Notes under the pieces: generated by a model
Database searches by the model: none
Seen by the model: only the letters and a program-made list of their open reading frames with translations
What the model was told of the DNA's origin: nothing
Shown here: positions 1 to 12,717 of the stretch, one piece after another
Layout: each line of letters opens with the position of its first letter
Position numbering within the stretch: position 1 is the stretch's first letter
Assembly: GCA_949317995.1 (NCBI GenBank)
Contig: OX439038.1
Coordinates: forward strand, 32,758,613-32,822,612
Length of the DNA: 64,000 nt
Reading direction: 5' to 3'
Origin: Acholoe squamosa
Taxonomy: Eukaryota > Annelida > Polychaeta > Phyllodocida > Polynoidae
Made by a program: the position numbers and the translations under genes

Positions 1-752
1 ACCCCATGTGCGACATGCTACCATTTCTAGCTTTTCACAATAAGAAGTACATGACAATGGTGATGCTAGGGGAGTGGAGGCAGTCGTCAGGTGAAAGCTG
101 GCGGCGTGCCAAGGTGACAGCAGTATGTGAGATAAGTTGGAGAATGGGTGTGGAGAGGAGAGATATGGGTTGTGGTCGTGGTGGTGGAGCAGAGAGGGGG
201 GATGGATGGTGGGGTATGAAGATGACCCACATAAACAGAACCCTGTGGCATGCCCCCCCCCCCTCCATCCACCCACACCTGAAACCTGGACTGCTGTGAC
301 CCGGTGGACGTGAGGTCACTGCAGCAACGAGGCAAAGGATGAGGGCTGCATGTGTAGAGGTGGGGTTGGGGAGGGTCCTTAGTCAGGGGGTGTATGTCAC
401 TCCTGCTAGGAATGCCATCTACCATTTTCTACCCAGCCATATGACTCTTTTCTATGGTTGGGGTGAAGGGTACATGGAAAGGAAGGTGCTGTATGTCAGG
501 GGGGCCTGAGAGGGTAGACCCGAGGTAGAGCTCGAGGACCAATCTATTGTTACATTCTGCTCTACATGTAGAGACTGAGTACATATACTCATTCCTATAG
601 GGAACAGAGCCATTCCTATATGGAGGTGGCCATCTTGAAATCAGTTATGTAACTGGCCCCTGACGGCCATCTTGGATCTGGCAGAGGATTGTGGGTAATC
701 TCTTATCTTCCCCTCCACCCACAGAAAACAATGGGAATTGATAAGACTGATA

Positions 753-1138
753 GGGCCAAAAAAAATAAATTGTATGTTTCCGGTAACATAGCCAAAAAAG
801 TTGAGGTAGGTAGGTCAGATTTTTTTTTTTTTTAATTTTTTTTTTTACCTCAGACCTTATCAAGGTATACATTTGTATTGAAATGAGGATATCATAAGTA
901 AGTTTTTTCCTGTTATCATGGGAAATAAAGGATTTCTTCAGAAATACCATAACAAACAGTAAACAAGGGCATATATCTTTGATCACTTATTAAACTGATA
1001 AAAAGATTCAAAATTAATCAAAGAAATGTGAAAAAATGCTAAAAGATTTAACAAAAATTAACCAAAAAATCTGAGGTCGGCCCTGTTTGGCTGAGGTAGG
1101 TCGGGTGACCGGAAACAAACCTTTTTTTTTTTTTGGCC
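753..1138. mobile_element. MITE with GGCC(A)n / (T)nGGCC inverted termini, copy 1
   Basis: The left end reads GGGCCAAAAAAAAT then TTTCCGGTAAC. The right end, reverse-complemented, reads GGCCAAAAAAAAAAAA then TTTCCGGTCACC. The interior repeats GAGGTAGGTMGG and GAGGTCGG modules next to T-runs and A-rich AAATT stretches. The flanks read gaTA and TAag, compatible with a TA target duplication. A paralogous sequence near 49130 lacks the insert (see findings). No coding capacity. Confidence 0.7.
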
Positions 1139-1310
1139 TAAGCTGCCCCTGCCTCTATCTTAATCACCTTAAGTACCTGTCCATTGTTTTAGGTGTGAAT
1201 GGAGGGGATTAGCCTGATAGGGAGACAATGGCTTGGTTTTACTCAGCCTGGATTATATGTGCCCTCTTAGAAAACTTTTAAAGTTTAATTTCTCTTGTAT
1301 TTGAAGTCTA

Positions 1311-1610
1311 TATAAAGCTATATTTTTTAAGTTTAAAGTATTTGCTATCCAAAGGTATAGACTTCTAGATAATAGCTTAATATAGACTATTAGGAAAGGC
1401 CAACCAAGTTAAACTATGTGGAGCAGAACCATTGCTAGTACCAAACAAATTAGCTAGGTGCCTTATGTAGTCGGGGGCTAGATTAGCAGTTGGCCTCTTT
1501 GTACAGTTTACTTTGGTTGGCCCTTCCTAATAGTCTATATAAAGCTATATTCTAAAGATATATACCTGTAGATAGCAAATAATTTAAACTTAAACAATAT
1601 AAGCTTTATT
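1311..1610. repeat. Large foldback, ~100-bp imperfect inverted arms
   Basis: The left arm 1311-1410 contains AAGTTTAAAGTATTTGCTATC ... GACTATTAGGAAAGGCCAACC. The right arm 1505-1610 contains its complement GGTTGGCCCTTCCTAATAGTC ... GATAGCAAATAATTTAAACTT. The arms flank a ~95-bp loop containing AGTCGGGGGCTAG. Outside the arms, a direct repeat (GGATTATATGTGCCC.CTTAG) recurs at 1250 and 1637. The transcript would form a long hairpin. Confidence 0.75.
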
Positions 1611-1797
1611 TAAACTTAGTACTTCAAAAACAGCCAGGATTATATGTGCCCCCTTAGAAAACTTCTAAAGCTTAATTTCTCCTGAGGAAACAACAACCCT
1701 AAGGATACTGTCCCTATTCGTAGAACTAGAATGGGTACGATTTTAGCTATAAGATACCCCCAAAGGCATCAAATAACTGCAATTTCTCTGATTGGCA

Positions 1798-1904
1798 ACA
1801 TGGTCCACATTTGGCCACATGGTCCAGAAATTTGGCCACATCGTCCAAGGTTTGGCCACATCGTCCATTGTCCACATAGTCTTTTGGCCACATCGTCCAT
1901 CCAC
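1798..1904 (+). repeat. GGCCACATCGTCC-word repeat, cluster 1
   Basis: Six near-copies of a ~17-bp word (TTTGGCCACATSGTCCA with variable spacers) lie head to tail. The last 45 bp, with TTGTCCACATAGTCTTTTGG in the middle, are almost identical to 23753-23800. The element ends ...CATCCACCCCC. Confidence 0.7.
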
Positions 1905-4900
1905 CCCCTGTAGCTGCAAGTCTAACGAGAATGCATGTTGGGTAGGCCTGAGCTGCAGTGCAATCACACCTGTATAGGCTGCTTGTACGGTACTAGGCCC
2001 CACGGGAAGACTTGCAACCTCGGTATACTACTTTACTTTCTGATCACGTGATCACGATCATGATTACTTCAAACTATGGCTTCGTATTGTCATATAGGAG
2101 TCTCTGCCCACCATTTACACGTACAACTGAGTGAATACACGCAGTATTTCCATCCACGTTTAATGAACTAATTAGCAGAAAGGGATTATGCTAACTAATC
2201 TGTGTCAATCAGCTTACTACATGGTTATGTCACTACATTATAGCGTCAGCCACAATTAATACTAAACGTCATCGTGATCTAAATATGCATGTTAATCTGT
2301 CAAAGCACAATGCGCATCACTGCGTTACAATGGAGTTCACTGTTCTAAGTATTTGTACATGTATCACAGGTGAAACTTTAGGTAGCATATTATATATTTG
2401 AACCTGTGCTTGTGTGGCCCATTAGTTTTCATTCAGTACACCAGATGGCAGAGAGGCTCCATAGAGATATGTTGGTCCTCTGCGGTTATGTAGTATAGAG
2501 ACGCTTCAATACCCCCTAGTGTGAGCTCCAGGAACTTAGCCGAGCTTACTATACGGCACATGGCTATTGTATTATTGACCAATGGGAGGTATCCCTGGCA
2601 TATACTGCGGAGTCGGGGGCTGAAGGTGTTAGTCATAGTGCCGTCGGGGTCTAATGGCGGCCCCCAGCTGATAATGGCTATGTGAGCTATAGTACAATGA
2701 AGGCCTATTCCAGTCAATCATATGATCAATACGAGTGTTTATACGAGAAAACTCCACAGCTTTTCTTGTCAGAGTTTTGAATATATACATATAGTGCATT
2801 CACACTGCATGTCACCACAATATAATAGGCCTCCATTATTACATTATGAAGGGAGAGCTCACTCTAAGCCTAGATCCCTGGCACCAAAATATCAGTCAGT
2901 GAGTGGCCCTGTATGATAATTTTCTGCACCAGGAAGCTCCATGTTTAGGTGAACAAATTCAACTATTATATCAAGGAGACTACGTGTAGTCTCCTAGCCC
3001 ATATTAAACGAGCACTTGGTGGAGTGACTCACGTGGTGACAGGAGGGTGTGCTCGGTGGTGTGCACCACTTGATGCAGCTCACTAATCACACTGCTGACA
3101 GCCCGCCCATCTATCAGCACACCAACACACGGAGCAGCTCAGCCACAGCCAGCTACAGGGCCAAGCCCTAAGGTCGCCGTACAAGTATATTGTACAGATA
3201 AAGATACCCCCCCCCCACTCCTTACCCGTGCACTACATGTGTAAGTGGCAGTGCAGTAGGTTGAAAACAAATAATACTTTAATAGATTAATGTACCGGTA
3301 TTCAACGCCCGCTCTATCAATACCCCATAACCCGGTATTTTACCCTAGGGTACGGGCGGGAGGACATAGGATTTGTGCAGCCATATCCAATGTATCACAA
3401 TATCCACATCAATAGCGAAGCAGAGTATAGTTCATGTTTGTAACCTTAGTAGTAAATGGGTATGGAAGGTCCTGTTGACAAAAAAAAAACATGTTCACCA
3501 CAACCCATGCATAGAGCTAAGGCACCAGCCCTTACCCTGACACTCACCAGGTGGTGACACCAAGACATTCCCAGAATGGCCCTCACCGGATCCGGAAGTG
3601 AAGGCAGACGCTAATAGCTGCTATCAGGACCAAGCTTCCCTCCCCTACAACTGAATCATTTTTCTTTGTGTGCCTTTGAGAGGAAATAGCTCGTGTTGGG
3701 TTGCCATCCAGGAGACAAGGTCACACGTGCAACTCGTCGTGGGGTATGTGTGTGTGGTGGTGGTATGGGGGCGTGAACGACAAGACAACCTGCGTTCCAA
3801 AACGAGGACCCCCAGGACTTCCATCTGTTGGTGCCTGTAGATTATAAATTTGGTAACACAGACTGGTCTAATCTTCGTATGAAGGTCACCTTGAGACTAG
3901 GGGTACCGCCTGGTGACAAGTGACAAATCAGAGAGGCAGAGCAGACGACATTTACTTACGAGAAGCCCCCTGGTTACTTGACGTTCCGTCATGTCGTGTC
4001 CATATTGATAAAACCAAGCCTTTATGTCAGTATGACATTCTGCTTTAACAAACAATGAGTGTTGTAACGTCTATGTAAGGATAGGCCAATCTGTAGACCT
4101 CATGGCATGCATATGTCGTGTTTTACAATCCGAGAAATACATGCCAATGGGTTGTCTTTAAATGTAACCATGACCCGCCAAGCCATTTTCTGCAAAGGAA
4201 CCCAAAGTTCATTATGCAGAAAGTCTGAATCATGGACTCAGCGACGTAACACACCGTGAACTACTACATATATATATGTATTGTCCAGATTAGAGAAACA
4301 AAAGTGTAGCTACATCAGCTGAACCTTCAGCCCTTGAGTCACGTGGTGGGTGAAATGATAGCCGGGGGACAAAATGTCAGGTTTCTGTAGGGCCTACGTT
4401 ACTATGATAGCAGTATTCGGGTTGCATGGACCAGCGGACGGCGGGGCTATTACGCCGATCAATACGCTACCGCCCCCTGGGGAGACACGGGCCAACTAAG
4501 GCCCCGTCTCGCGCTCAGCACAGGTTCTCGCGTGATCACGGCGCAGTGGCCATGATTGAGGAGCGGGTCGGCAGTAAAAGTGATGCAAAAAAAAAAAAAA
4601 AAAAAAAGCGTCTCCCAGAACCACCGAGAGACGCAGCTAGATGGCCCAGGAGGGCCCGGATGGTGTGCCCTAATCCAACTATGTGGAGGCACCGCCCGCC
4701 ATCTTGAAGGAGCGGACGCTAAACGTGACATGCCAGAGACGACAGTAGATAGGGCTGGTTGGATGGGGTGAGGAGGTGAACTACCATGAGGGATGGGGTG
4801 GGATAAAGACACTCCGGGTGCCAAATGGCTTACAGTGGAAGCCCCTATCTCCGTTTCTATATATTTCCTTGGGACTGGCCTTTTGACCTAACCATGTAAG

Positions 4901-5254
4901 TGAACCTGAGGAACCGGAAGCACCATGGGTTAAGAGCTAGATGAACCCTTACACTGCTGTCCTCTCCCTAAGTGGGCCATTACTGCACAAGATCGCTGCT
5001 ACTTCAGCGCCCTTTCAGTCTTGTAAATCAGATGACATGGCACACAAGTCTTCGGCTATGTTTTACTTTTGATACAGGTAGTAGTATATGAAATGCTTCC
5101 TCCGAAAAAAACACAGGAGCCACTTTGAGGTCACCCAAGAAGCCACATCTTCCGTGAACGCTTCCGTGATCTTGGAGATTTCAGAAATCATTTCCGGTAA
5201 GCTTTAAGATCTTCCGGATGGGTGAGTGTGTAGTAGACAAAGAGTGGGACTTAC
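1905..5254. other. Intron 3' of the downstream exon, mostly featureless
   Basis: No supported gene. It contains a perfect palindrome TGATCACGTGATCA with an E-box core (2041-2054), a C-run near 3208, and a GC-richer stretch at 4440-4770 split by an A20 run at 4587-4606. No exon-like frame with both splice sites was found. Confidence 0.6.
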
Positions 5255-5469
5255 CTTCCTATTGTCCGTATGGTGCGTTGACGTGGGTGCCACGGTGACG
5301 ACGGGCGGCGACGTGACGGCGTTTCCGGTGGGTGCGGCGCTAGAGGCATACACGAGGGGAGGGAGTGGAGGGGCGGCACGCTGGGGGGTCGGTGCCCGGG
5401 GGCTGCTCGAGGCCACGGACGCCGCCGGCGACGGGTCGCGCCCCGCCTCCCGGGCCAGTCCTCCAGTGT
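5255..5469 (-). CDS. GSE1: GSE1 homologue, next downstream coding exon (215 bp, phase 1 in / phase 0 out)
   Basis: On the minus strand a pyrimidine-containing acceptor ending CTTGCAG precedes the exon and GGAAG|gtaagt, a strong donor, ends it. The single phase-compatible frame is open throughout and rich in Pro, Ser, Ala and Thr. It includes SSSPRAPTPQRAAPPLPPL and ends with TSPPVVTVAPTSTHHTDNRK. SPPVVTVAPT corresponds to the TPPVVTIAPT stretch that follows the LAKQA block in human GSE1, at a similar distance. The preceding exon leaves a lone G, and this exon starts AC, so the join makes GAC (Asp) and keeps the frame. That supports direct splicing of the two exons. GC content and CpG density (ACGTCGCCG runs) are far above the surrounding intron, as expected for coding sequence. 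The exon ends on a codon boundary, so further exons are required below position 1. Confidence 0.87.
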
Positions 5470-5984
5470 CTGCAAGGTCAAAGGTTAGGCCATGAACATG
5501 GGGAAATATGTTATGGTGTATAGATAGTCATAATAGTGTATATGTACGTGTATTGTGATTTAATTAACTTCTGATCCACCCCAGTCCCTTAACAGACATT
5601 AGAGTTAGCAGAGATAACATTATAATAGGCAATCTACTGTGAATAAATTAACTATACATGTGGACAAAAATAATTCCACCGTATGGCTTGAATTACCAAT
5701 CCTCTTTTTTCTCTCTCTCACTATTTTGCTATGATTATTTGAGGCTGTTGGAATTAATTTCAGATTACTTTTCTTTTCCCCTTGTTCTTTTTAGTCTGTA
5801 TTGGATAGACAAGATGACTGCCAACGACATAGTGGTGATGGCAATCGTCAACTGGGTACTGTCCACATGACGAATTACTTGGCTACATATCACTGACTGC
5901 CATCACTAGATAACCATCTGACTTTTTTTTCATTGTCCTTTGTTTCTGTATTTTCTTTTCTCTCTGCATTTTGTGTTTAACTGA

Positions 5985-6123
5985 TGCAATGTCCAATATG
6001 TTGAGGCACCAGACCACAAACCACATCCCCTTACTTACACATGACTACAAGCTATGCAATGTCCAATATGTTGAGGCACCAGACAACAAACCACATCCCC
6101 TTACTTACACATGACTACAAGCT
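5985..6123 (+). repeat. Tandem duplication, two ~70-bp units
   Basis: Units at 5985-6054 and 6055-6123 both start TGCAATGTCCAATATGTTGA. They differ at one visible position (GACCACA versus GACAACA), which points to a recent duplication. Confidence 0.9.
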
Positions 6124-6745
6124 GTATTTTAGCTTTTGTTATTTGTGGTGGACAAATACATGTATTTATGTACATAGAGGGAAGATTTACACACCCACAG
6201 TGCTAGAGCTACAGATATGAACATTTAACGTGTGATATATATCACATGGGGTAGAGTGACCTTGAGTCGTCCATGTACCTTGAGTCGGCCACTTTGCATG
6301 TATATAGTGCCAAATTATTATCATCAATGACCACCTTAGAGGATTTTAAGCTATTTACATTTATAGAAGATGGGAAGATGCAGCCCCTGCTATCCTTCCA
6401 TCTCTGGCTTTTCTGAGTTTATTACCTTCAACAGGCTGTCAATGACAGCATGTTTGGGGTTACATGCATGAAAATAGGGATAGGTTTCTGATGACCTGTA
6501 GGCGACTTATATTGAAGTGCAACTAATGAATGAGGATAAACTTGAAATAATGTCCTAGTAGTCAAGGAACATAGTTAACCTTGGCCGACTCATGGTACTG
6601 ATGAAGAGAAACACACCACTTGGGTAATGAAGGCTAATAGGGCCTGATAGACATGGGCATAAGAGTTGTAACCTCATTTACTGGAAAGACAAACACTTCA
6701 GGATAATATTCATAATCATTTTTTGATGCTCCATACAGGTTAACC

Positions 6746-6952
6746 TACTATTGGTCACTAGCTGGTCTGGAACTGGTTCTGGCGACACACACTGATGAGA
6801 ACTGATAAGATGGGACCAGCATGTCCCTGGAAGTGGGTGTTAACCAGGGAAAAGGTACCCATAATGGTATGTCTTATCAGTGGGTTTTACCTCAACCAGC
6901 GAAATTCAAGATGGTGGCTCCACTAGGCCTCCATACTGAGTCTTATAGCACA
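6746..6952 (+). repeat. Dispersed repeat family A, copy 1
   Basis: Starts TTGGTCACTAGCTGGTCTGG. It continues through GGACCAGCATGTCCCTGG, GTATGTCTTATCAGTGGG and AAGATGGTGGCTCCACTAGG, and ends CCTCCATACTGAGTCTTATAG. Three more copies occur (11487, 44047, 44299). No identified termini or coding capacity. Confidence 0.7.
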
Positions 6953-7683
6953 GCTCCTAGAAAGATTCATATGTTGCACAGAGGCCAAGTGGACGACTCA
7001 CGGTTAATTTATGGCCCAGGGTCTACTACCCCCCCCCCAATATAAAAATTGGGCGTTGTGCATTGAAGCACAGAAGGCTCAGGGTAGGTACCATAAAACC
7101 CTCTATCAACCCTGTACGGTCACAGGAATCAGCACTTGCGAAATATTGACTAATTACTTACAAATAGAGACTATTATCTATACATGTACTGACACCAGTC
7201 TGGCATAATCTTCTCTTACTAAACCCCTTGGACCGCTGGCCCCCTGGTGTGCTGGCCTCCCGGACACCTAGCCCCAAGACAGCTGGCCCCCAGACACCTG
7301 GCCCCCTGGAAACCTGGCCCCCCTGGACACCTAGCCCCCTCACTCCCAAATCCCTCCCTCATAAATCTATTCACTTGAGCAAGTCAAATGTCAATTCACC
7401 GGGAGTTAGGCGTTGTACAGAAAACTTTATCCTTAGCATGCTTAGTTTATCGCTCAGTCCCCAATATGTTATGTGTATAGCTTGGACACTGTAAACATTG
7501 CCTGCTGAAAAAAAGTGTCTCACTTGGTGATTACCCATAGGACTTCATGTGCTAATTTCATCGCCAAAATCTATCTGACCCATAGACCCAATGGTTAAAG
7601 GACTTGTAGTCAGTATAGCTCCCAAAAACATGACGTAAGTACAGCAGCTTTTTTGCGTAGAGAAAGACATCACTCACCATAAA

Positions 7684-7825
7684 CAGGGATGAAAGTCAGA
7701 GAACATGAAAGTCCCTGAAATGGTCCAATATGGGCCTAAAAACCTGGGTTTTTATATGAATATATAGGGCCTTGGAACTTCAAAATCCCTGAAATCAGGG
7801 AAAGCCCTAAAGACTTTCATCCCTG
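7684..7825. mobile_element. 142-bp MITE with CAGGGATGAAAGT termini
   Basis: Perfect inverted ends CAGGGATGAAAGTC and GACTTTCATCCCTG, flanked by CATAAA at 7678-7683 and 7826-7831. The interior holds more palindromic pairs (CCCTGAAAT/ATTTCAGGG-type). A CAG start is usual for hAT-like MITEs, although the visible duplication is only 6 bp. Confidence 0.7.
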
Positions 7826-10177
7826 CATAAAGGACAAAATGTTGTCTGATAGATGAGATTTGAAACTTTCCTTTAGCTTTTGAAAAATGTGTAAACTAAC
7901 AGTATATCACTGAATGATTACACCCTAAAGTTGGTGATTACAAATTTGTGGATCTGGCTGAAAACCCAGCTCCAATAGCCCAGGGGATACCCTGGGCCAA
8001 CTATAAGGTGGGTCCAAAAATGGGCATGTTCCGGTAGTACATGTACAGTGAGAACACCTGGATATCATATAAAGAAAAATGTAGTCTAAAGACATACATG
8101 TTCTACTTCCTGCCCTGTTCGTTAATTTATGTTGGATTCTTTCATTCTTGTGAAACCAAAAAGGGCCCCTATTCTTAGTATCTGGTCTGAAGTATTGCAT
8201 GTTAATTTACAATATTTTGCCAAGACAAGAGCTAGATCCAAGAATTCATCACTTTGACCAATGTGGATATTATTACCACTGTGAGAATTGTAACTTTGGA
8301 TCTCTAACTCCATTCAGCGTCATGTTATATCGGTGTCAGTTCATTAACAGACGTGTACAAGCTTCTTAGCCTTCTATAGAACTTCAAGACTTTCAGTGGA
8401 AAGACTGCTGCAATTTTTCTTCACAATGTTTCCCTTGACCACAAAGTGACCATTCTGTGTAGCGGGATACCTACATGTGTGTCCTTCTGTGCCCTGGAGC
8501 ATTACATATCCCCATACACTTATGGTGAATGGAGAGAGTGCAAAGGTGGTGGTGGAGAAAAAGGACCCATTAATGTGTAACCCACATCCACTGTTGGCAA
8601 CACATTATGAAATGATATTTTGCCGTTAGACCCAATCAATTATTGACTACCGGTACTGGTAATCATAGCATGTTGAAGTCACACCAATATCTGCTTGTAT
8701 TTATCGCCTACCATCGCCTTTCCAAGCTATGCTAGCTAACATACTACGTCTATCCTGATCAAACTCGTTTATCATATCGGCATTGCTCGCATGTTCCCAA
8801 CCACTTGTTGCCATCCCAACCGCCTCCTGATGTGTTGCCCCCTCCACACCCCTTCATGCTACGAGCCCATAGGAAATGCTAGCGGTTGGTGACGGTGCTT
8901 CACACCAGTGGGCGCCAGGGGCGTATCTTCACCATGGCGTCTCATAAAACACTGGTTATAGGCGTCTCGTTAATAATTCATGGCCGTCTGTGTTGGTCGG
9001 TCAGGGCTGTTTAGAACCGTGTAGAGAGTTGGCATAGACAGGGGGGATAGGGGGAGATAATAGGGGTGTAGTGTAAATGAATGCTTTCACCTGGATCACC
9101 AATCCATGCTTCCTACATGGACAATACACACTGGGCTTATAGTACTATACTGGTACTAGAATACTACACGTATGTGTATGTTCTGAAGCACCTACAGAAG
9201 GTGTAACGTAAACATTACAGATTTATGTATGTAATTCTTGCCATGGGATTATTACGTATTAAGGTATACCGGTAGTATTTTACGATGTACAGTAATGTTA
9301 TGTTTCCGTAACGTTTTAATCATTTCTGTGGAGAATCCTTGTGAGTTGAATGGTGGGACTTTCTGTTTCTGTAAAGCCTTTGGACAGAACACACAATGGG
9401 AACCCAGTGAGGTGACATACCTGGTATGAGGTTAATCCACAGCCAGCAGGTGGGCAGCAGTACCCAGTATTAATCCACTGCACCTATATGTTTACCTGAG
9501 GCCTATCCCAACTTATAACATGGTTATCATGATTTGAGTCCTAAAAGTGGATACAACGAGTTCTCATATATCGGGATAAAAGAATCCAAAATGACAGCGG
9601 ACCGCACATACCTTGACTGTGAGTTGACACCAACGTAAATCCTCCATTTGTGAAGCATATATACCAAATGCGACATGGTTTGGACATAACATCATTGAAA
9701 CAATATTCTAACTCCCTGTCTGGTAGATTCCTTGATATTAAGCCTGTATTTGATACATGTATTAAAAAAACCTAAAGTTTTGATGCAGGCAAGCGACCGT
9801 ACATCTTTGGCATGTGGCGCTGCCTGGTGTGTACTGATTGAACCAACCGTCTGCTCGGATTTGCAACGCGGTACAGGAACATATCATCACATTCTGGCCA
9901 TTTTAGTATTTATAGGCTTCAAATAATTTATTGGAGGTCTATAATATCAAATAGGATATATTTTAATTGTTTTAATAACTTGAGAAGGCTACACATGCTC
10001 TATCTAACATGTGTAAATGGAGTGTTTTTCTTGGCGGTCCGCTCAGGAGGGAGATCAACATATAACTAAGATGACGGAGTCGTCTCGTCCGCTCGTAACA
10101 GAAAACAATGCATTCTTTCATTTTTAAAGGTAAATACTTAGAATTAATGGTGGAAACCATGTTATAAACGCAATGTG

Positions 10178-10284
10178 TAATGATTAGACTTGACCTTTTT
10201 GGCTGTAGGGGATTGATAAAAGCACTCGCCTACGGCTCATGCTTGTACATCCTCTGAAGCCAACTTGTTCAAGTCTAATCATTA
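10178..10284. repeat. Foldback with 16-bp perfect arms
   Basis: TAATGATTAGACTTGA (10178-10193) and its exact complement TCAAGTCTAATCATTA (10269-10284) enclose 75 bp. Possibly a minimal MITE or structured RNA. No duplication is seen. Confidence 0.6.
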
Positions 10285-11486
10285 TATAATACATTCCTTA
10301 ACCCATACCTAATCAATCCTCCCCTACCTCTGTAGGGATTAACAGCACATACTATAGTTACCAGTGCTTATTACTCAAAGTATGGATATCAATTTGGATC
10401 GTTATCATATCCAATTAGTATATAAGGGTCTTGAATTCTTGATCACCTGTAAAAAAGCACACGTCTTAAACGGAAGTGCTATACCTCTCTTATCAATTGA
10501 TTTCTTTTCATTCTATTCGTCATATTAACTTTATGCAATATCGTCTATAATAATAGAGTACATATCTAATAAAACTAAAAGATCATCTTTAAAACCATGG
10601 TCCGTGATAAAACTGATGTCATCCGAATCAATGGTAAAAGAGCCTGATACTGATGGTACCAGTGCAGACAGTAATACTAGACACCCATAGTGAGCCGCTG
10701 GTGCTCCTCCTCTTACACAGACTTCTACATCCTCACAACACCTGTAAACACAGGTAAGTGAGTAGTGACTAAAGGGTTAATGTCAATGTGTATGGTTTCA
10801 ACACACCATACACACACCGATGACTCCAGTAGGGGGAAGCCTGACACACTCTGTCTGCAGCCTGGGACCAGGGAGAGGGTCTTGTATTGGGAGGTGTATT
10901 GATCAAAGTGTATGCCGAGTGACATGAGAGCACCCCCACCCCCTTCCTTGAAATACACACTACCGGTACCTTCACTCACACACACACACATACCCTGAAT
11001 GTCTGTGCTCGGCCTAAGCGTATAGGTTACGTGGACGTAAATGCTGCCCTCTCGTGAGTCATACGGTATTCAGGCCTGTACTGAAGGGTGTTCTGACTGC
11101 TGATTGGTTTAGAATTAGACAGAAGAAATATTGGTAAAATTATGAAAAAAGAATCACAGGTGTTCCCAAATAGTTAATAAATGGAATAGTAGGTGTGTTT
11201 TTATATTATGCCAGGCCTTGGGGATTTTATGAGGCATGCAAAAGTTAATCTGGCCAATGGAGATTTTTAGGCCCAAAATAGGGTAGAATGGCACTCACCG
11301 CACATATCCTTCCCTTATTCAAGATTTTCAGGGTTAAGCCTATCCAACATTCTGTCACATTGTGTATGAGGGATGAGTTAACCATGCTATGGTTGAAATT
11401 TTTACCAACAAACATTTTAGGCGGCTGTTTTTGTGTGTTACGCTATATAGAAACATAGAGGAAATGGATTTAGTTCCCCGTGACCT

Positions 11487-11643
11487 ATAGGACTCAGTAT
11501 GGAGGCCTAGTGGAGCCACCATTTTGTATTTCACTGGTTAAGGGAAAACCCACTGATAAGACATACCCTGATGGCCGCATCTTATCAGTTCTTATCAGTG
11601 TGTGTGATGGAACCAGCTCCAGACCAACTAGTGGCCAATAGTC
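11487..11643 (-). repeat. Dispersed repeat family A, copy 2 (internally deleted)
   Basis: Reverse complement of family A. It keeps both ends (ACTAGTTGGTCTGGAGCTGG and CCTCCATACTGAGTCC) but lacks the ~50-bp middle with GACCAGCATGTCCCTGG. Confidence 0.68.
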
Positions 11644-12518
11644 GGTAGACGCAGGCAGCTGGTCAGTGAACACACACACTCACACACACTACCACATTCA
11701 GGGTCTGCTAGCCTCAGTGCTTCTGTTCCCAACACATTTGCAGAGCACACACGGGGAGGGAAGGCCTTCTCACACCTAATCCTCCTGAGCATTCTAGGGA
11801 GCAGCAGTGACGTCATCGCAACCAGCGCGGCCCTTATCAGCCTCATCTCCCTACTGATAAGAATCCTCATGAAGGGTTATTTTACATAGGAAATGTACTA
11901 GAAAAGGTGTTAAAACCCTTATCATGAAAGATCTAAGCATCCCACAGCAAAATGCTTCACAAAACCTGAAAGGTATTACAAATTTGCATCATATACTTGA
12001 TAGACTATTTTCTATTCCCAATATTAGAAAAGAAAATATGAAAAAGGTTACTTTTTCTAGTACATTGCCTATATAATTTGACCCTTTGAGAGGTCCCTAG
12101 CAACCAGGGTTCTGCTCCTGAGAATGGGACCATTTCGCCTGGCTGCAGTCCCGGAGCTCTCCTCCCAACACCACTATACCCCCCATGCCTTTCCTCCTCT
12201 GGCTGCTGGGTTCAGAGTTCTGCTTGATTATTCTGTTTAAAATTTCAATTCATTTCAATCTTCCATTAAAATTGAGAGACTTGAGCAAGTCTAGGGACCA
12301 CTGAATTCCCTGACCACTTCTCCTCTTCCAACTCCTCTGGTGAATTTTCCTATTCCTCTTCATTTATCGCCTGGCTCCGATTCTTCACGTATGTGTTGTT
12401 GTCCGGCTTATTGTCCGTTGATGAGGGAGGAGGGTCGGGTGGTAGAGAACGGTGTAGTGTCACGAATGATCCCTGTCTTCTTGCCTGACTATTTTGAGAG
12501 CAGTTTCAAAAGACTTTC

Positions 12519-12717
12519 GGGCTTCCCTAGCCCACTTAAAAGGGTCTATTTCTCCTCTTCCCTATCCCCTCGGGATGTGTGTGGTGCACATATATGCGCG
12601 GGCAATTACACATTCCCCTGTGAAATTGTGTAATGTCGTTCTCGCCATGAATATGACCTTAGCTGTCGAAATGGCGTTAAACATCTACTACTCACTCACT
12701 CACTCACTCACTCACTC
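12519..12717 (+). mobile_element. SINE-like repeat with (TCAC)n tail, copy 1
   Basis: Shared core with 23836-24022 (opposite strand): TAGCCCACTTAAAAGGGTC, GGATGTGTGTGGTGCACAT, ACATTCCCCTGTGAAATTGT, TTAGCTGTCGAAATGGCGTT, then AAACATCTACTA and (CTCA)n. A 3' end made of GGCGTTAAACATCTA plus a simple repeat is typical of invertebrate SINEs. The 5' head is not recognised, so the true start may be further left. Confidence 0.65.
12691..12717 (+). repeat. (CTCA)n microsatellite
   Basis: Uninterrupted CTCA repeat forming the tail of the SINE-like repeat. Confidence 0.9.

Larger units (their letters stand above)
640..1710 (+). repeat. Dispersed repeat family B, copy 1 (interrupted by a MITE)
   Basis: Flanking the MITE, this segment matches 49030-49500: GCCATCTTGGAT, GGGTAATCTCTTATCTTC, CTGCCTCTATCT, CACCTTAAGTACCT, GGGGATTAGCCTGATAGGG and CTCAGCCTGGATTATATGTG in the same order. 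The 3' half forms the large foldback at 1311-1610. The family is unidentified and no transposase is visible. Confidence 0.6.

Noticed and set aside
4440..4824. GC-rich stretch with frames on both strands
   Set aside because: No exon with paired splice sites or recognisable peptide. It contains a 20-A run.
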